A DNA stretch of 21,115 bases. Origin: Silene noctiflora (Eukaryota > Streptophyta > Magnoliopsida > Caryophyllales > Caryophyllaceae). The position numbers and the translations under genes are program-made. Shown one piece after another: positions 1 to 11,300 of the stretch. A model generated the notes under the pieces. That model was not told the origin of the DNA. It did no database searches and saw only the letters and a list, made by a program, of their open reading frames with translations. Within the stretch, counting starts at the first letter, position 1, and each line of letters begins with the position of its first letter. The stretch covers positions 25,438 through 46,552 of the forward strand of contig VHZZ01002985.1 of the NCBI GenBank assembly GCA_009801015.1, given 5' to 3'.

Positions 1-518
1 CATACCCACTCGATCGAGCTCAGCCCACTCGGTCGAGTCCTACCTACTCGATCGAGTTCCACCCACTCGATCGAGTCATGTTGACTCGTACACTATCCGC
101 ATGCTCAATCTAACTATCCATGCAGCACAAAACATAACGTATACGTACATATTTATACATAAATCAATATAGCATCATTCTTCACATTTCATAAACCATA
201 TAAACCGTCATAACACGTTTCTATTACCACACAACATATAATACATTCACATTACATTTTCCATTCCTGCACACATGCATCACCCAATACTCCCAACATT
301 ATTCATATCTTATCATACAACATACACACAGCATCACTAACTAGCACATAGCTTTCCCATGACACCCCATTGTGACCGGTTTAAAGCTATAGGGCAAAAT
401 TGCGACTTTAGGGCGTCTCCCAAGCCTTTACATGAGCTCCTAGAACTTCTACCCCGGGTTCATTTTATTTGACTCCCTAGATTCATTGGGTTCATTAGTT
501 TTAGGTTTCAAGATTGTC
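1..518 (-). mobile_element. Internal 5' leader of LTR retrotransposon 1 (partial)
   Basis: This is the stretch immediately downstream, in minus-strand sense, of the primer-binding site of the first LTR element, so it should be its untranslated leader leading toward gag. No convincing open frame is visible on the minus strand here. It is AT-rich apart from a palindrome array at 1-76. The element continues beyond the left edge of the window. Assignment is by position next to the primer-binding site. A nested insertion of another element between 77 and 518 cannot be excluded. Confidence 0.55.
8..76. repeat. Four palindromes ACTCGAYCGAGT with exact 19-bp period
   Basis: Four near-identical 12-bp palindromes begin at 8, 27, 46 and 65, which is exactly 19 bp apart. 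The units are ACTCGATCGAGC, ACTCGGTCGAGT, ACTCGATCGAGT and ACTCGATCGAGT. The same unit forms the arrays in the U3 ends of both LTRs in the window, but this array lies in the internal leader of element 1 rather than in an LTR. The array may continue past the left edge. Confidence 0.85.
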
Positions 519-530
519 GCTCTGATACCA
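519..530 (-). promoter_or_regulatory. Primer-binding site for initiator tRNA-Met
   Basis: On the minus strand the sequence is TGGTATCAGAGC, the standard plant retrotransposon primer-binding site complementary to the 3' end of initiator tRNA-Met. It lies three bases (AAG) beyond the LTR end. This fixes the orientation of element 1: its 5' LTR is at 534-1870 and its body extends left out of the window. Confidence 0.9.
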
Positions 531-596
531 CTTTGTAACACCCCCACACTCCAAAGTGCCTTACCAAGGCCACTTCGAGTATAAAGATGCTACCAT

Positions 597-610
597 CTCG
601 GTTTTCCGAG
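597..610. repeat. LTR hairpin CTCGG-TTTT-CCGAG
   Basis: A perfect 5-bp inverted repeat with a 4-base loop. It is conserved at the homologous place in LTR 2 (18722-18735). In element sense it lies about 65 bases before the 3' end of the LTR, in the R/U5 part, so it would be transcribed. Its role is unknown. Confidence 0.6.
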
Positions 611-971
611 GCAATGATAATCATCAGACAATAAAAAAACATAATTAAAATAGTTTAAACTGATTACATCAAAACTGTATAACCACAACTGTCTGACCAG
701 AAATACAAAAATCCCAAAGATGAAACTCAAACTCAAGTCTAAACACTAGCTACTAAACTATGACACAACGGAAGCCTCTATCTCGTGATGATCACCCAGC
801 CATCCCATGTGCATATAAGCTATACCTGCTCAACAACTGCTCACCATCCCCGAATGGATCATCACAGATTACAAACACAAAATCGGGGTCAGTTACTGAT
901 AACAGAAAGCAATCAAAGGCAACATCACATCCACACCACACACCAACTCCTCCATCACTCCACATCACTGA

Positions 972-992
972 CTACACACCCAAGGTGTGTAG
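972..992. repeat. Perfect 9-bp inverted repeat in LTR 1
   Basis: CTACACACC and GGTGTGTAG are separated by CAA, giving a perfect 9-bp stem with a 3-base loop. LTR 2 has two weaker versions of it, one in each copy of a 75-bp tandem duplication. Confidence 0.7.
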
Positions 993-1692
993 CCCTGCCA
1001 GTGGGGGACCGCAGTCATTCCCACCTAAGCCTCGCTCATCTTATCCGAGCGATAAACCCTGTTCCTTAATGTGCACATCCCCTCCCGTGGCGGGTTCCAC
1101 GGAGGACGAATCAAGGGCATGAAGCCACTCCCGCAAGTGACTCCACTCAGCTGAGGACGCACCTCGCAACACAGCCAACACCACACCACCACCATATCAC
1201 AGCATACAATCAACACAGTATACACAACATAATAATCATACAACAATGCCAAACACAAAATCAGCAACCGAGTAGGGAAACCCTACCTGACTAGCAATCA
1301 CCACAATCAACAGCTCAGAGGCGCTTTTCTACGAATCCACCTCCTATACCATTACACAATATACAAAATTACAAACTACCATCAAAAACCCCCAAACACC
1401 TCACCATACCCAATTAGGGTTTAACCAATGTTAGCCAAAAGGTACAAAAACAGTATGCAAGGCTTACCCACGAGATAAGGAACAAAATGACGTAAAAGAC
1501 ACCGGAAACCGACGACTCGAACTCCTGGATTTGCAAATAACGCGAGGAAGGAAAGGCAACGATCTCCCTTTTTGCTTTCGAAAGGTTTTTGTGTGAAAAT
1601 ATGAATTGTGATTATTGAAGAAACCGTCGGCCGTAATCATAAACTAATCTCGCGTTATTAACAAAACCCGACTAAACAAACCCGTAAAACAG

Positions 1693-1839
1693 ACTTACTC
1701 GATCGAGTAAGTGAGCTACTCGATCGAGTGACCCTTACTCGATCGAGTTCCTTGCGTACTCGATCGAGTACCCGATAGGCAGACTCTGATTCTAAATTAC
1801 ATAAACTTACTCGACAGAGTAAGTCCTACTCGGTCGAGT
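1693..1839. repeat. Palindrome array in the U3 end of LTR 1
   Basis: Six copies of ACTCGATCGAGT or close variants begin at 1697, 1718, 1737, 1758, 1809 and 1828. The steps are 21, 19, 21, 51 and 19 bp. The first is extended to a perfect 20-bp palindrome, ACTTACTCGATCGAGTAAGT, at 1693-1712. In element orientation the array lies about 30-175 bp inside the LTR start, which is the U3 promoter/enhancer region. Dimeric transcription-factor sites are the simplest reading. That is inference. Confidence 0.85.
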
Positions 1840-2067
1840 AACCAAAGGTACAGAAAACCGTAATATTACAAATTTAGTTAAATTTAGCTCTCTTCAACCG
1901 AAAAGAACAGAGCCTAAGAGTTAAGCCTTTCTTTTTTCGGCTAAAAAGAGCTACATTTAGCTAAACACTGAATAGAATTGAAATAAGAGTTAGTTTGTGA
2001 CGAGATGAGTTAAACTAAACTGAACTTAATAAAGTTAAGATGGAGTGAAATTAAGCAAAAAAGAACA

Positions 2068-2073
2068 TGGGCT
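2068..2073 (+). promoter_or_regulatory. Site II element (TGGGCT)
   Basis: TGGGCY is the TCP-type site II element that co-occurs with telo-boxes in plant ribosomal-protein promoters. The motif is short, so it is supported only by its partner telo-box and a second, reverse-strand copy at 2221-2226. Confidence 0.4.
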
Positions 2074-2356
2074 TACTTCGGTTCCATTCAGTTCAATCTA
2101 ACCAAATTAAGTTCAATTCAATTCAACTCCTACTAGTAAAAAAAGAACAAGAGCAAAGTACATCTAGTGAAAACTGTTTTAACACGGTAGAGGGCCAGGT
2201 TTAAGGTGAGGAAAGGGATGAGCCCAACCCCCACAGTTAGGGTAAATTGGAATAATTTAACCTGGTCCAAAACGAAGCAGTAAAGGGTAGTTAACCCGAC
2301 CCACAGAAAGTCAGATAAATACCAGATTAACAAAACGGTCATCAAATAAGAGTAGC

Positions 2357-2364
2357 AAACCCTA
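2357..2364 (+). promoter_or_regulatory. Telo-box (AAACCCTA)
   Basis: AAACCCTA lies 89 bases upstream of the RPS30 start codon. Telo-boxes with site II elements are the characteristic pair in promoters of plant translation-machinery genes, so the placement fits the host gene well. Confidence 0.65.
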
Positions 2365-2445
2365 GCCGTGAAAAGCAGCAGTATATCTTGAAGCGCACCC
2401 ATTATCCATACACTTCATTTCTCTCCCTCTGCAAAATCAAACACC

Positions 2446-4173
<1,728 letters not shown>

Positions 4174-4456
4174 AGCTGTGAAGTCTGAAGAGATGAATGT
4201 CGTTTACATTATTTAGGACCTGTTTATTTTGCACAATGTGGGTGCTTTTTTGACACTAATTAAACACAATTAAATTTCCTGCTCTCAACTGTTTGACTTT
4301 TTATATGGCAACTGAGATTCCTTCTTTCATATGGTAATGGAGTCTCCTTCTGTTCCCAATCTTGGCGTGTTTTTCTCTTGCTGTGATATATTTTTTGCTC
4401 CCAAGTATATCGTTGATACCTTTGGAGTGCTTGGGAGCTGTGTTACCAACAAAATT

Positions 4457-4477
4457 GGCCAGTTCAATAAACTGGCC
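4457..4477 (+). repeat. 8-bp perfect hairpin enclosing AATAAA
   Basis: GGCCAGTT (4457-4464) pairs with AACTGGCC (4470-4477) around the loop CAATA. A canonical AATAAA (4466-4471) straddles loop and stem, about 290 bases after the RPS30 stop codon. It could be a polyadenylation signal, but nothing else confirms that. Confidence 0.5.
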
Positions 4478-4545
4478 CCGTATTGCGTATGCCCTGTTTC
4501 CCAGCTGTTATGTAGACCGAGATTGGTGGTTTAGATTTCGATACG

Positions 4546-4635
4546 GAGTTTGTTTCTTGGCACTTGCAAATGTCGTCTCTTTACAATGGTAGAGTTTGTT
4601 TCTTGGCACTTGCAAATGTCTTCTCTTTACAATGA
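4546..4635 (+). repeat. 44-bp tandem duplication, period 46
   Basis: The segment starting GAGTTTGTTTCTTGGCACTT occurs at 4546-4589 and again at 4592-4635, with one clear mismatch (GTCGTC versus GTCTTC). It looks like a young local duplication downstream of RPS30. Confidence 0.9.
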
Positions 4636-5024
4636 TTGGTCTAATTGATACATACGAAGTAATTGATTATCTTAATTAATGACGTTAACTTGCTTAAGCG
4701 TACCTGAATTGGCGAAACATGCTCAAATCCGATTTCACACGACTAATATCTAATTGCGTGATATGTTATACGTGTATCTTAACTTGCACCGGTTTATACT
4801 AGACCCGAGTGCCAGACTTGGGAAATTACAGCAGCGACTTTGGATCAGGCAAAAGCATTTCTGTTGTGTCATTCAGTCACCTACCTTTACCGGTTCGATG
4901 CTTAAACCCTCCTACTGGATCCTATACAATGACAAACATTTTGTATCGTGTCCATCATTCATTACTCTTCCTAACTAAATAACTTGTACGTTATTTGCAT
5001 GCGAAATTCCCATTAAAACATCCC

Positions 5025-5031
5025 TATAAAA
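5025..5031 (+). promoter_or_regulatory. Possible TATA box of the glycosyltransferase gene
   Basis: TATAAAA in the context CCCTATAAAAGC is the best core-promoter match upstream of the glycosyltransferase gene. It lies 558 bp before the start codon, so it would imply a long leader or a 5'-UTR intron, with a possible acceptor TTAAGCAG near 5552. Assignment is tentative. Confidence 0.35.
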
Positions 5032-5582
5032 GCTCCACATACATCTCACATTTTGAACTAACAGATGCATTTTGCATGATTCAGAAAAACTAAGATACAA
5101 AGGTTTTTCTTTATAATCTACTGTGACATTTCTAGAACTCTTCTTGTGTCTTATGTAATCGGTAATCCATTTATTTTCGAGAATTGTATCTTATGTTGTT
5201 CCATTGTCTTGGTAATTCTGTTATTCCTCTGAAACTTTTACACATTGTATGATCAACAAGTACACCCATTTCCTATACTGTTGTATATCATAATATTGAT
5301 TGGATTCTGTTGGGAAGTTTGCTCCAATTCTTCGATAACGGGTTTTACATCAAGGAACAGAATGGATCACCTTATTTTTAGGTGATCCTGATCTTGGATC
5401 AAATGCCCAGAAACTAGGATACCCAGTTCATTAGTCTAGGATGTCATATGACAGTTGTGGTATTGTACTGAATGTCAGAAAAGCCATTTTCTGGCATAAC
5501 TTTCTGATACTATTGGGAGATTTTGGTAAATTCTGTTGATTTGTTAAGCAGAAATAGATCGAAAAACCGGGGTTTGATCACA

Positions 5583-7216
5583 ATGCAGGCAAGGATGATG
5601 AATGGGGATCATGGAAATGTCAGTTTTATCCCTGGCAGGACAATGCAAAGTAAGCCTTGGTCGTTAAAAATCGTTCATTTTTTCTTGATTTTCTTAGTTT
5701 TTGGCCTTGGGTTGTGTATAGTTAGTATGAATATGGTTCGATATTTTGGGGTGAGAAATATGTTCCAACAAGAAGTGTTTCGGTACCGGCTTTGTCTTGA
5801 AGAGACGAGGACTCTCGAGTCATGGATAAGGCCGCCCTGTAGCCTGATGCATAACATGAATGATACAGAGTTGTTTTGGAGGGCGACATTCGCTCCTCGA
5901 ATTAAAGAGTATCCCTACAAGAGGGTTACTAAGGTGGCCTTCATGTTTTTGACAAGGGGTCCTTTGCCACTTGCTCCTCTATGGGAAAGGTTTTTTAAAG
6001 GCAATGAAGGGCTTTACTCTATCTATATTCATTCTTTACCGGGTTATCGAGCAAATTATTCGCGTTCTTCTGTGTTCTATGCCAGGCAGATTCCTAGCCA
6101 GGTATGACAATTTCTGTTTTACTTGAATCAGTTGCATGATGGTATTTTCTCGAGAATTTTGTAGCATCGCGTGAGAATAAGTGTAAACATATCACAGTTT
6201 GTAATAACCAGCTTCTACATTATGTTTTGATCATTGTATTTATCCTGGTATGTTACTGTTATTCCTATCATCCCACTTCTTTCTAAGCAATCGGAATTCG
6301 AATCTTCTAACTTAGTCTATGGGAAGATTATGTTGTTCTGCATTCTGATGGGAGCAAACAATTGGTGCTGTCTTAATAGGACATTTGAGCAGTGTCTAAT
6401 TTGCATAGAACAATAGTAAGGTTGCGTGTATACGACTCCTCTTATATTGTCTTAGGTATGAGAGTTTGTGGTATTGGGTAATGTTGTATTTATCGTGTGA
6501 GAAAAGAGAACAGATATCCTTGTCTTAAAGTTTTAAGCATCATTAAGGTGATCCTATAATTCCTAACTTTTATGCAGGAAGTCGAATGGGGGAAGATGAG
6601 CATGTGTGATGCAGAGAGACGGCTTCTAGCAAACGCAATGCTTGATCTCTCGAACGAGCACTTTGTTCTCCTCTCAGAAGCTTGCATTCCTCTGCGCAAC
6701 TTCACTATTGTGTACCGCTACATTTCAAAGTCTCGCTACAGCTTTGTGGGTTCCTACGATGACCGTGGGCCCTATGGCAGGGGTCGGTATGACAAGAACA
6801 TGGAGCCCGAGGTCACCCTTAAGCAGTGGCGGAAAGGGGCACAATGGTTTGAGGTTAACCGTGAGGTAGCCATCCGGATAGTCCAGGATAATACTTACTA
6901 TCCAAAATTTAAGCAATTTTGTAAGCCTGCCTGTTATGTGGACGAGCACTACTTCCCCACAATGCTTACCATTGAAACCCCTCATTTAATCGCTAATCGG
7001 ACCCTCACTTTCACTGACTGGTCGAGGGGTGGGCCCCACCCAGCTACATTTGGGAGGAATGACATCTCGAAGGAGTTCCTTGATGGGATAATGGGAAGGA
7101 GAATGTGTTTTTATAATCACCGACTTGTTTACCTATGCCAGCTTTTTGCGCGCAAGTTTGCCCCCAGTGCATTGGAGCCTCTCTTGAGATTGTCGTCAGA
7201 GATGTTCGGATACTGA
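5583..7216 (+). CDS. Core-2/I-branching-type glycosyltransferase (GT14, BC10/DUF266-like), two exons
   Basis: Exons 5583-6101 and 6578-7216 (intron 476 bp, phase 0, GTATGA...TGCAG) encode 385 residues, a normal length for the plant DUF266/BC10-like branch of GT14. This is a type II membrane protein: a short basic N-tail, a signal anchor at about residues 29-50, then the luminal domain. Conserved blocks are MFLTRGPLPLAPLWERFFKG (121-140), MSMCDAERRLLANA (180-193), LLSEACIPL (204-212), GRGRYDKNMEPEV (240-252), WRKGAQWF (257-264), CKPACYVDEHYFPTML (288-303) and DWSRGGPHPATFGR (320-333). The family is believed to act in the Golgi on arabinogalactan-protein or cell-wall glycans. Rice BC10 mutants have brittle culms. 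The donor and acceptor of this copy cannot be inferred. The ATG at 5583 starts the family-like MQAR N-terminus, and no in-frame ATG lies upstream in the open frame. No lesion is seen. Confidence 0.93.
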
Positions 7217-7842
7217 AGAGAAGAGGGAAGGGGGCACCATTCCCTGTAAAAGATGGGATTTTTATGGGGGGGAAAATCATTTGGTTTCGAAGCATTCATG
7301 TTAAATATGTTAGTACTGTTTCTGGAATGCAGGAGATGATTGTTGTTAGGACATTCGTTAGAACTACATTTGAACAGCATATGTATACAGGCTTCATTTA
7401 TTTTATAGTTTTAACTTAAACACAATTTGTTGCTTCTCACGTGAGACTAACTCAATAACCCTGCAAGTAAATGGGGGAATGCAGAAGAATTTGGGTTGAT
7501 ATCACATGTGAAACCGTCTTGCACAAGACACGTCTTCATTCCTAGCCTGCGCAACATGAATCATGCAATTTCCTATATTGGCTAGATGATCTATCTGTAA
7601 GCTCTAGAATAACTTCCATAAACACATTGTTTCAAGTGTCATCACTCATCAGCCATCTCTCCCTTTCTGTTCTTCCAATTGTTTTGCCAACTTCTTATTT
7701 CTGGACAATTTCTTGAACTAAAACTCTCATTTCTAGGCTACCATATCTTTCATATTGTAACTTGTAAGGATGACGATGAAGTTGTGTATGCCCAGTAAAG
7801 CGTTAATATGATTTTACACAACGGTTACCCATCTTATGTAGT

Positions 7843-7936
7843 TACTCCCTACGTCTTAATCATTTGTTTTCCTTTTTATTCTTTGTGAAAAGTATTTTAA
7901 TCAAAGGTAAACAAATGATTGGAACAAAAAGGAGTA
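7843..7936. mobile_element. Stowaway-like MITE
   Basis: A 94-bp element with long terminal inverted repeats. The left end starts TACTCCCTACGTCTTAATCA and the right end, read in reverse, starts TACTCCTTTTTGTTCCAATC. Both then run into ATTTGTTT followed by C-rich/T-rich sequence. The CTCCCT-type end flanked by TA is typical of plant Stowaway (Tc1/mariner) MITEs. It carries no coding capacity. It sits between two converging transcripts. Confidence 0.75.
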
Positions 7937-7963
7937 CAAATTACAAATTACAAATTACAAATT
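7934..7963 (+). repeat. Short tandem repeat (ACAAATT)n
   Basis: About four units of ACAAATT, the last one altered to ACAAATTGC, abut the right end of the MITE. Confidence 0.8.
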
Positions 7964-8317
7964 GCAACAGTTTCAAGTCTTCAAAATCACGGTTTGAAAC
8001 CTAATCTTGAAATTGATCATCTTGACCTTATCTTACCTATTGTGCCATTAATCTGGCGAGTTTGGAAACTTTCAAATCCTCGATAACTCGGTTTGTGATT
8101 TAGTGTGGCTCATTTTAATCGAATCCATGAGTTCAGACCAAATAAATTATGAGACGAAAGTAACAGTTCATCATTTCAGATAAATGCTCAACTAAAATTC
8201 CTCAAGTATTTAAATTCACAGCAGCAATGGTAACCCACATTGCACCATTTAACCACGTTTATGTGCATTTTAAACAGGAGATCCCAAAAGAGAATAATAA
8301 TAGAACCTAATAGCATC

Positions 8318-11300
8318 TTACAACTCATCGTGTTTTTTTCTTTCTTGTATTGGGCTCGCGGCTTCATTTTCAAGAAGGTACCTAACAGCTAGGGAAGCGT
8401 GAAGAGCCGCACCATATGGAAGAACATCTTCGTTTACCACGAACAGTGGGTTGTGTTCTGACCCTGTTTTACCGAGTGTCTCGTTCTTCATCCCAACAAA
8501 GAAGAAGTAACCCGGGACAACTTCCTGGTAAAAGGAGAAATCCTCAGACCCAGTCAACATTGGTGCTTCTTTAACATTACGAGAACCGAGCATGTCCGTG
8601 GCAACACTGGTGAAATATGTGTGCAAATTATCATCGTTTGTAGTTGGTGGGTAAAGCTTTGAACCCTCAGAAAAATTAACAGTTGCTGTGCACCTCTGCA
8701 CAGCAGCTTGACTTGTGATAACCTGAAATGTTGTACATCATTGTTTCAGCAAAAATTCACTCAGTTAGACGTAAACAAAGGAAGTTCTAACTCAAGTTAC
8801 TTAAACCTTAATAAAAAGCAACACCAACAACACACAGCGCAGCCAGGATCAGATTTTGTAGATTTGATGGAGCTGTGGAGAGGGAGAGAATATAATTCTC
8901 TTAAGGTCTCTAAGTGTTATCATGCTACACTGCCGTGAATGGGCTAGAATTATTTGTCATGTCAAGATCTTCCAATACAAAACCTGAAGAAATGAATGAT
9001 GAGCATTTCTGGTCCTAAATGCGTTCCATCGCTCGTGTGCATGTCCTCGGTCACATTAAAGTTGTAAGCCATGTTGCTCGGACATAGTAAAGTACGTGTC
9101 CAGTTGTCCAGGCATTGGACACATCTATCACTGATAAAAACTTCCATGTTTTTAGTCTACAATGTATAGTCGAGTGTCCATTGTATGAGAACCTTCATAG
9201 GTACTTGGGGGAACAAATGAACTACGCAAAACAGGTTTTAAGTAGAAAGTTTAATTTATGGTTGATATTCAACAGAGAATGTTTTTTTTTTTTTTTTCAA
9301 AACTTTCTTCTGGTAGAAGGTTTGGAGGGATTATTCAGAAAAGATGCCGAGTTCTACAAAAATAAAAAAAAGTTGGAAGCTTTAAAAATTGTGTATAAAA
9401 AAGAATTCTTGGTTATTAATTAACTAAAGTGTGAACCAGTATCATCAAACATGCAGTAATCTAAAGAATAAACTCATGTGCAAAGAATATAAATAAACCA
9501 TTAACTACAAGATATGTGGTTGTGAACTTTACCTCCTCGATTCTCTGTTTAAGCCGTAATAGACTCTTCTTTAGTAGGGCTCGGTATGTTCCACCAATGG
9601 TAACAGAATCAGGTATTACATTGAAAGCTTCACCTCCTTGGAACTTACCTACAGTAACAACCTGCACAAATTTTTTTTTTTCGAACTTTGATCAGAAGAG
9701 TAGTAAAATAGCATGCAGCTGAGAGCAAATAAGTATGTCTATATCAACATTAACAGCAACTTTACCCCAATGCAACAAATGTGAGAAGGAGGACGGGGGT
9801 TCAGATGTATGCAGCCTTTCCGTGTGTTAACAATAACAACGCACAGATGGGGTGTTTCTGGATGACAAGTCATGAAAATTGCGTCGAGAAATGCATTGAA
9901 TGATTGTTAACAAAAAAAGCACCCATTTCAAATATCCTATATTCTTATGTGAATACTTCAGTAAGATAGCTCGAAAAGCTTGAAGATCACATGAAAAATT
10001 ATGTTGGAATATAAAAAATAGCAAAAAAAATCAGGAAAAGAATGAAGAATATCTTAAGATCCGGGTGCTCCTAGCCTCCTAGAATCCTAGGTGAGAATAT
10101 TAGTTTCCTGTATATAAATGTCCACTTCAGTACCTTTTGTTAGTGCACTGTATTTGATGCTCAATCAGAGAGTTCTCTACTTAGCAAAGAATCTTACATA
10201 AGTATTAATAAATGACATTATTCCAAAATCTTCACCCACAGAACAAAGATATACGGAGTATTATATATAAGTGATATTTACGATAAACATTATTCCATAC
10301 TCGATGAGTCATAGTTTCACTAATTTTTGTCTTACGACTCATGAAATTAAGTAACCTAACTCACCAAACTATTTGAGCTTCTTACATACGGAGGTAGCTG
10401 TCGGTTAACAAACAAATTACAATTTATTAGGGGAAAAGTTACATACATCCTACCCTCCCTTACCTCGTCAAGTCATCATAGACATAAGCCTTTGAAGCAG
10501 TAGTTTTAGTTACTGATAAAATATGTTTCAATAAACGATCCTATGCCTTTCACAAAAACAATTTTTTTTCCTGCTCATCCAAGAGAATGGTCCAGCCATC
10601 CCCAGGTTACATTCTTTACATTACTTTTATCAAATAAAGGAACTGTTTTGTCAAGTAGACTCATGCACACAAAAAGTGAATTTTGTGATATTCTCGTCTC
10701 TTTTGTAAAAATTGATTGGTAGTGAGTGTATTTCAAAAGAAAATATGCGCAGTTTCAAAAATCCACATTAGAGTTAGGATGGAGATAGTTTACTTGTGAA
10801 TCAAGGGGGTCGGCTTCGCGTGAAATTATATGCTGTAAGCTGACAATGACATTCGACGCAGCTAATATGGGGTCAACTGTGTGGTGTGGAATTGCTGCAT
10901 GACCACCTTTTCCTTTGATCACTGCCTCGAAGAATCCACTTCCAGCCAAGAGTGGGCCCGACCTGCCGGATACCTGACCTACTGGCAAAGCCGAATTGAC
11001 ATGCAAACCAAAGATGGCTTCAATATTCTCTAGAGCTCCATCTTCGATCATTTTCTTGGCACCCCCATATCCTTCCTCCCCTGGTTGGAAAACCAGAACG
11101 ACTGTTCCCTGTGAGTTTATTAAATAATAAGACTTCATCCAAATCATACTCAGGTATATGAGAGCTCCGAGATAGATGGCCAGTTGACCCCTCTCTAGCC
11201 ACATCTTTTAAAACACTTCCAAGAACCCAAACACAACATCTGCAAATGGCAGGATAAGGGGGTTGGACGTACACAGTCTTGTCTGCACTAAAGACACGAG

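Larger units (their letters stand above)
534..1870 (-). mobile_element. 5' LTR of LTR retrotransposon 1
   Basis: The 1,337-bp segment is bounded by TGTAACACCCCC at 534 and ATATTACA ending at 1870, so it has the TG...CA ends of an LTR. The adjoining tRNA-Met primer-binding site at 519-530 makes it the 5' LTR of a minus-strand element. It matches the second LTR (18657-19989) in order across its length: the terminal TGTAACACCCCCAC, the CTCGG-TTTT-CCGAG hairpin, the TGTAGCCCTGCCAGTGG segment, the AATTAGGGTT segment, AAAACCCGAC and the palindrome array. The two differ at many places, so they come from different insertions of one family. No good TATA box is seen at the position homologous to that of LTR 2. 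Whether the element is Ty3/gypsy or copia cannot be told, because no pol is in view. Confidence 0.85.
1871..2445 (+). promoter_or_regulatory. RPS30 upstream region
   Basis: Unique DNA between the edge of LTR 1 and the RPS30 start codon, about 575 bp. It contains site II elements at 2068-2073 (TGGGCT) and 2221-2226 (AGCCCA), a telo-box at 2357-2364 and a pyrimidine-rich probable transcription-start tract at 2411-2431. No clear TATA box is seen, which is common for plant ribosomal-protein genes. The part at 2075-2130 is rich in GTTCAATTCA-like repeats and may be the remnant of an older transposon, but I could not delimit it. The LTR insertion ends only about 490 bp from the telo-box. Confidence 0.6.
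4174..5582 (+). other. RPS30 3' flank and upstream region of the glycosyltransferase gene
   Basis: The 1.4-kb intergenic stretch holds no gene that I can support. It probably starts with the RPS30 3' UTR, of unclear end. It contains an AATAAA-bearing hairpin at 4457-4477, a 44-bp tandem repeat at 4546-4635 and a TATA-like box at 5025-5031. The last few hundred bases are probably 5' UTR, perhaps with an intron, of the downstream glycosyltransferase gene. The open frames here are short and look random. Confidence 0.5.
7217..8317. other. Spacer between convergent genes
   Basis: About 1.1 kb separates the 3' ends of the glycosyltransferase gene (+) and the auxin-conjugate hydrolase gene (-). It should contain both 3' UTRs. 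I see a Stowaway-like MITE at 7843-7936, a short ACAAATT-type repeat after it, and no convincing gene. Confidence 0.6.

Noticed and set aside
8-76. CRISPR-like array
   Set aside because: The regular spacing is of 12-bp palindromes with 7-bp gaps in a eukaryotic retrotransposon. Repeat and spacer sizes do not fit.
760-1267. Overlapping open frames of 80-120 codons on both strands
   Set aside because: They lie wholly inside LTR 1, have low-complexity composition and no recognisable domain, and the homologous part of LTR 2 does not preserve them.
1871-2135. A delimited MITE upstream of RPS30
   Set aside because: GTTCAATTCA-like repeats and A/T-rich half-inverted motifs are present, but no clear terminal inverted repeats or target duplication could be set.
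5523-5582. Longer N-terminus for the glycosyltransferase from an upstream TTG
   Set aside because: The frame is open, but it has no ATG before 5583, and the family-like N-terminus starts at the ATG at 5583.
9070-9200. Named transposon in hydrolase intron 4
   Set aside because: Inverted GTGTCCA/TGGACAC motifs are suggestive, but ends and family could not be established.
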